From positions 1 to 64,000 of the forward strand of contig CABSNU010000002.1 of assembly GCA_902479135.1 (NCBI GenBank): a stretch of 64,000 nucleotides of DNA, read 5' to 3'. The notes under the pieces were generated by a model. That model was not told where the DNA came from. It saw only the letters and a list, made by a program, of their open reading frames with translations, and ran no database searches. Made by a program: the position numbers and the translations under genes. The stretch is from an uncultured Collinsella sp. Lineage in GTDB: Bacteria; Actinomycetota; Coriobacteriia; Coriobacteriales; Coriobacteriaceae. This document shows, in pieces, positions 60,095 to 64,000 of this stretch; the first letter of the stretch is position 1, and every line of letters begins with the position of its first letter.

Positions 60095-60133
60095 TCATTG
60101 GGGGTGCAAAGTAACCTGTCCCCCTTGCACCAA

Positions 60134-61702
60134 TTAGCTGGTGTGGCGCCAGCGAGGGTCGGTGAGGGTTCTCGCCACACCCAGACCAACGGGCAAAAAC
60201 GCCACGATGAGCACCGCGCGTACAAACCAGCCGAGCATGTTGACCGTGTCGAAGGTGCACATGTAATACATAGAGCGATAGAGATACAGACCGGGCACCA
60301 TAATGACAATCGAAGGCACCGTGAGGGCGATGCGCGGGTAGGTGAGCTTGACTTCGGCCAAGCTTGCCAGCAGACCCGATACCAGCGCGCCGATAAACGC
60401 TGCTGCCTCGGGAGGCATTCCCGTGCTGAGGCCCAGGAAGGGAATCATCATCGGCGCATCGACAAGGGTCAGACGCAGGGTATTGGACACAGCGCCGATC
60501 AACCCAGCTGCCGCGGCCATCTTTACCGGGCTGTTGAACATCACCGAGAAGCCGAATACGCCAACGAAGCTCATCACCACGCGCAGGAGCGTAAGGGCAA
60601 GCGGCGAAAGGCCCAGTGGGGCAAAGTCGTCCGGCGCCAGGCCAACACACTCGGCAACCATCCAACCTACGAGCGTCGCCATCACAATAATCGATACGGC
60701 ATATGAAAGGCGCTCGATACCGCTTCGCATGTCGAGCTTGGCGATGTCGAGGCCCGCCGTAATGAGCGGAAAGCCGGGAATCACAAAGAGCATGGCGCCG
60801 ATATAGCCTTCTTGGTGCGACATCGCCCCCGGTATGACCTGGCCAAGGCCGAGCAATGCCAGCAGATACGAAACGCAAGCGAGCGCAACGCCGGTCGTCA
60901 GCGCGCTGAACTGACCAAGGCCTTGCTTGAGAATATGGGAGCGGGCAAAGTTGCCGACACCCGCGCCCACAAACGCGCAGGCCATCTCGATAGGGCCGCC
61001 GCCGAGCAAAAAGACGAAGGCGCCGCAAGCACAAGCTGCCGCAAGGCCCTGTTGCCAGGGAGAGTAATCGGGTTTTGAACTCTCAACGGTCTTGAGCATC
61101 TCGTGGTATTCGTGCACGGTAAACCGGCGCCCATACGTCTCGATTTCCTTTAAGAAGCTCTCCATCATCCAAATGCGATGGGTATTGACTCCCGTTGTGG
61201 GCAGGCTGACAACCTCGTTAAAGCAGTGGCCATCTTCGATGCAGGTGCACTCAAACGACAGAAGACTCAGGTCGACGTGAATCGTGACGCCGAGTACAGC
61301 GGCAACACGATTCATGGTATCGCGCACGCGCCAGGCACCTGTTCCGCTTGCCAGCATAAGCATGCCGGTGCGGCAGATGATGGATGACTTATCGGTGAGC
61401 GGCGCATCGACGGCAAGTTCATCGCCTGCCGTCACGATCTGGTGCCAGTCAGTTTTCATATGGAGCGCGCCGGCACGAACGCCGTGGTGCATGGGGGCTC
61501 TCGAAAGCAGCGAGTTAAGGCGCGAAGACTGTGGGAACTCCGTTGATTCGTCCTCAACCTCATCAGTCTCTTCATCGACCAGATCAAAGGAATCAAGCGG
61601 CGCTGGCTCGCGACGGTCGATCAGCTCCTCGTCCTCATCATCAAAGTAATTGAACTGATCGAGCATGTCCTCTTCGATTGCGCGCTCGCTCGCGTCGTCC
61701 AT
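60134..61702 (-). CDS. Threonine/serine exporter family protein (ThrE-type fusion)
   Basis: The 522-aa product has an acidic N-terminal tail (1-65, DEDEELIDRREP), a ThrE N-domain (about 75-260, MLMLASGTGAWRVRDTMNRVAAVLGV) and about ten membrane helices through the second ThrE domain, containing AAAAGLIGAVSNTLRL and GLLASLAEVKLTYPRIALTVPSIVIMVPG. Both halves, separate genes in many bacteria, are fused as in Corynebacterium ThrE. It probably exports threonine/serine; substrate not shown. GGAAGGGAGC precedes the ATG. Confidence 0.9.
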   Translation of the reverse strand: MDDASERAIEEDMLDQFNYFDDEDEELIDRREPAPLDSFDLVDEETDEVEDESTEFPQSSRLNSLLSRAPMHHGVRAGALHMKTDWHQIVTAGDELAVDAPLTDKSSIICRTGMLMLASGTGAWRVRDTMNRVAAVLGVTIHVDLSLLSFECTCIEDGHCFNEVVSLPTTGVNTHRIWMMESFLKEIETYGRRFTVHEYHEMLKTVESSKPDYSPWQQGLAAACACGAFVFLLGGGPIEMACAFVGAGVGNFARSHILKQGLGQFSALTTGVALACVSYLLALLGLGQVIPGAMSHQEGYIGAMLFVIPGFPLITAGLDIAKLDMRSGIERLSYAVSIIVMATLVGWMVAECVGLAPDDFAPLGLSPLALTLLRVVMSFVGVFGFSVMFNSPVKMAAAAGLIGAVSNTLRLTLVDAPMMIPFLGLSTGMPPEAAAFIGALVSGLLASLAEVKLTYPRIALTVPSIVIMVPGLYLYRSMYYMCTFDTVNMLGWFVRAVLIVAFLPVGLGVARTLTDPRWRHTS

Positions 61703-61789
61703 ATAGACGCTCCCTTCCTACCGACTAACCCCCATCCTAGGCAGCAACGGCTAAAGGAAACATAAAAGAGACGACTGTTATTGATGCAA

Positions 61790-61872
61790 GGGTAGCTAAT
61801 TTGGGACGGGGCTATTTTGACTACTTTTGCATGCAGAGTAGTCAAAATAGCCCCGTCCCAAATTAGCTACCC
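61790..61872. repeat. Perfect 35-bp-arm palindrome, GGTAGCTA family
   Basis: The arm 61790-61824 (GGGTAGCTAATTTGGGACGG onward) is exactly complementary to 61838-61872, with a 13-nt loop. The rest of the 61703-62116 gap holds terminators and fragments such as GTCCCC..AAGTGCC; no gene is visible. Confidence 0.9.
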
Positions 61873-62001
61873 AACGACTAGTCAAGGAGTGTCCCCATGT
61901 GCCGGCAAAAAAGGAACGTCCCCAAGTGCCAACCTCCGACAATGGCAACGCCGATGTCTTGGCAACATCAGCGAGCGGGTCGCATTTGAGGCAAGGTGAC
62001 G

Positions 62002-62038
62002 TGAAACGAAAGGGCGCTGACCTTCTGGTCGCGCCCTT
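62002..62038 (-). terminator. Terminator of lysS
   Basis: AAGGGCGC pairs with GCGCCCTT and is followed by TCGTTTC on the minus strand. A second hairpin, GTTACGCGGTTC/GAACCGCGTAAC (62087-62113), sits directly after the stop codon. Confidence 0.65.
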
Positions 62039-62116
62039 GAAGTTGAACGTCAGATTGTCCAAATGCGGCCCGCGCAGCGTCGAGCCGTTACGCGGTTCGT
62101 AGAACCGCGTAACTAA

Positions 62117-64000
62117 TTAGTACATCTTTGCGCCGGCAGGGATGGAGGCGTCGAGCTGGATCAGGTTGAGGCGCTCCTCGCCCTCCTCCTCGTGGACGGC
62201 GCTGATCAGCATGCCGCAGCTGGGAATACCCATCATCTTGCGCGGAGGCAGGTTGGTGATGGCGAGCAAGGTCTTGCCGACCAGGTCCTCGGGCTCGTAA
62301 TAAGCGTGAATACCGGAGAGGATGGTGCGGTCGGTACCGGTACCGTCGTCGAGCGTAAAGTTCAGCAGCTTCTTGGACTTCTTGACGGCCTCGCATGCCT
62401 TGACCTTCACAGCGCGGAAGTCGCTCTTGGAGAAGGTATCAAAGTCGACGAACTCCTCAAACAGCGGCTCAACGGCGATCTTGGAGTAATCGAGCGTGGG
62501 CTTAAGCGACTTAACGAACGGGCTCGCGGCGTTGCCGGCCTCGGCAGCCTTGGCGGCAGCGGCACCGGACTGGAAACCCTTCTCGGGCTTCATGTGCGGG
62601 AACAGCAGCACGTCGCGGATAGAAGCCTGGTTGGTGAGCAGCATGACCACGCGGTCGATACCAATGCCAATGCCGCCCGCGGGAGGCATACCGTACTCGA
62701 GGGCGCGCACGTAGTCCTCGTCATACTCCATAGCCTCATCGTCGCCGCCGGCCTTCTCGGCCATTTGGGCAGCAAAGCGCTCAGCCTGGTCGACCGGGTC
62801 GTTGAGCTCGGAAAATGCGTTGGCGTACTCGTGGCCGGCGATGACCAGCTCAAAGCGGTGGGTCAGACGCGGATCGTCCTCAAAACGCTTGGCAAGCGGG
62901 CTGACCTCGATGGGGTAATCGCACACGAACGTGGGGTTGACGATGGTGTCCTCGCCCAGCTCATCGTAAATCTCGGCGATGATCTTGCCAGCAGTCCACT
63001 CGGGCTTGATCTCCAGGCCCTTCTCGCGCGCGGCGGCAGCAAGCTCCTCGACCGGCGTGTCAATGGTGACCTGCTTGCCGAGCACGTCGGAGACGATGTC
63101 GGTCATGGGACGGCTGGCCCACTCACCAGAAAGGTCGATGGTCTGGCCCTGGTACTCGATGACCTCGGGGTTGCCGATGGCCTTGTTAGCCGCCTTAATG
63201 ACACCCTGGGCGAGCGCCTTCATGCCCTCGAGGTCGGAGAAGGCACGGTAGGCCTCCATCGTGGTGAACTCGGGATTGTGGGTAAGGTCCATGCCCTCGT
63301 TACGGAAGATGCGGCCGATCTCGAACACGCGCTCAAAACCACCGACAATGCAGCGCTTGAGGTGCAGCTCGGTGGCAATACGCAGGTAGCACTCCTGATC
63401 GAGCGCGTTGAAGTGGGTAATGAACGGCTTGGCAGTAGCGCCGCCCTGGATGGTCTGCAGGATGGGGGTCTCGACCTCCATGTAGCCGTCGGACTCCATA
63501 AAGCGACGGAAGGTGGAGAGAATCTGCGAACGCTTACGGAAGGTCTCGCGAACGTCGTCGTTGGCGATCAGGTCGACATAGCGCTGGCGATAGCGGGTCT
63601 CCTTGTCGGAAAGACCGTGGAACTTCTCGGGCAGCGGACGAACGGCCTTGGAAAGCAGGGTCGCACTCTTAGGGGCAACGGAAAGCTGGCCGCGCTGGGT
63701 GCGCACGACCACGCCGGTCACGCCCAGGATATCGCCCAGGTCGAGAGCCTTGAGCGTATTCCAGGCAGCCTCGTCCATGTCGTTGATGCGGCAGAACAGT
63801 TGAATCTCGGCAGTCGCATCGCGCACGACGATGAACATGATCTTGCCCTGACCGCGCTTGGCGACCACACGGCCGGCGATCTTCACGACATCCTCGGTGT
63901 CCTCACCATCGGCAAGATCGGCGTACTTAGTCTCGATATCGGCGACGTAGTCCTCAAGCTCAGAGTGCTCGGGATAGGGGTTCTGGCCCGCCTCGAACAG
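62117..64000 (-). CDS. lysS: Lysyl-tRNA synthetase fused to a C-terminal tRNA-binding domain (5' end outside window)
   Basis: Class II LysRS; 627 codons are present and only the first residues appear missing, as the frame opens at LFEAGQNPYPEHSELEDY. The OB anticodon domain (VVAKRGQGKIMFIVVRDATAEIQLF), motif 2 (IFRNEGMDLTHNPEFTTMEAY) and motif 3 (GGIGIGIDRVVMLLT) are clear. After the core (about residue 505 on) comes an extra domain of about 110 residues, VDFDTFSKSDFRAVKVKACE...LPPRKMMGIPSCGMLISAV, matching the Trbp111/MetG-C OB fold that binds tRNA. Ordinary LysRS proteins end before this point. Confidence 0.94.
   Translation of the reverse strand: MFEAGQNPYPEHSELEDYVADIETKYADLADGEDTEDVVKIAGRVVAKRGQGKIMFIVVRDATAEIQLFCRINDMDEAAWNTLKALDLGDILGVTGVVVRTQRGQLSVAPKSATLLSKAVRPLPEKFHGLSDKETRYRQRYVDLIANDDVRETFRKRSQILSTFRRFMESDGYMEVETPILQTIQGGATAKPFITHFNALDQECYLRIATELHLKRCIVGGFERVFEIGRIFRNEGMDLTHNPEFTTMEAYRAFSDLEGMKALAQGVIKAANKAIGNPEVIEYQGQTIDLSGEWASRPMTDIVSDVLGKQVTIDTPVEELAAAAREKGLEIKPEWTAGKIIAEIYDELGEDTIVNPTFVCDYPIEVSPLAKRFEDDPRLTHRFELVIAGHEYANAFSELNDPVDQAERFAAQMAEKAGGDDEAMEYDEDYVRALEYGMPPAGGIGIGIDRVVMLLTNQASIRDVLLFPHMKPEKGFQSGAAAAKAAEAGNAASPFVKSLKPTLDYSKIAVEPLFEEFVDFDTFSKSDFRAVKVKACEAVKKSKKLLNFTLDDGTGTDRTILSGIHAYYEPEDLVGKTLLAITNLPPRKMMGIPSCGMLISAVHEEEGEERLNLIQLDASIPAGAKMY

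Noticed and set aside
59931..61034. 367-codon minus-strand frame overlapping the ThrE-type gene
   Set aside because: Out-of-frame shadow of a gene with clear ThrE motifs; Arg/Cys-rich and without a ribosome-binding site.

Overview
The window looks like a chromosomal segment of a gut actinobacterium of class Coriobacteriia, most likely Collinsella or a close relative. This is inferred from the high-GC codon use, a FeoA-FeoB fusion, a lysyl-tRNA synthetase with a C-terminal tRNA-binding domain, an LAATG (class E sortase type) surface anchor, and a gut-type glucuronide operon. No database search was possible, so the taxonomy is an inference. I see no insertion sequence, phage, CRISPR array or rRNA operon.

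Layout. 1-3.5 kb, minus strand: rplJ-rplL, then galU, then the start of rpoB. 3.5-5.6 kb: a PLP aminotransferase, an unrecognised protein and a decayed KDPG-aldolase fragment. 5.6-14.6 kb: a glucuronide/glucuronate operon (PTS EIIBC, uidA, uxuB, uxuA, uxaC) with a divergent AraC-type regulator. 14.8-22 kb, minus: a DNA glycosylase, a GH13 amylase, an MFS exporter, FeoAB, a small protein and an esterase. 22-34.3 kb, plus: free EIIA(Glc), asnS, a WYL-like regulator, a three-gene ABC importer, a surface 5'-nucleotidase, MscS, and a two-gene ParB-like/BMP fusion plus metallophosphoesterase unit. 34.6-39 kb, minus: rpmG-tRNA-Trp-secE-nusG-rplK-rplA and tRNA-Tyr/Thr/Met-tuf. 39.4-43.2 kb: RpiR regulator divergent from a 6-phospho-beta-glucosidase and its PTS EIIBC. 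43.7-45.3 kb: tRNA-Thr and an HTH-HipA-like fusion. 45.3-51 kb, minus: disA-ispD-ispF-cysS-rlmB-yacP. 51-64 kb: mntP, hipBA, pepD, a RelB/PIN toxin-antitoxin pair, clpC, a DUF2798-like protein, a ThrE-type exporter and the lysS 3' part.

How it fits together. Two carbohydrate loci each have an EIIBC permease without an EIIA domain; the free EIIA at 22.3 kb is the obvious phosphodonor for both. The uid/uxu operon converts glucuronides to 2-keto-3-deoxygluconate, but the next enzyme of the usual route, KDPG aldolase, survives here only as a fragment. The widely conserved rplKA-rplJL-rpoB cluster is split by about 31.5 kb of metabolic genes.

The most unusual content is (i) the HTH-HipA fusion with its own three-half-site operator, matched by three half-sites in front of the classical hipBA pair 8 kb away; (ii) the ParB-like/BMP fusion with an overlapping metallophosphoesterase gene; and (iii) several families of long intergenic hairpins, one of which keeps the same unpaired segments in three copies while its stems change by compensation, suggesting a selected structure.
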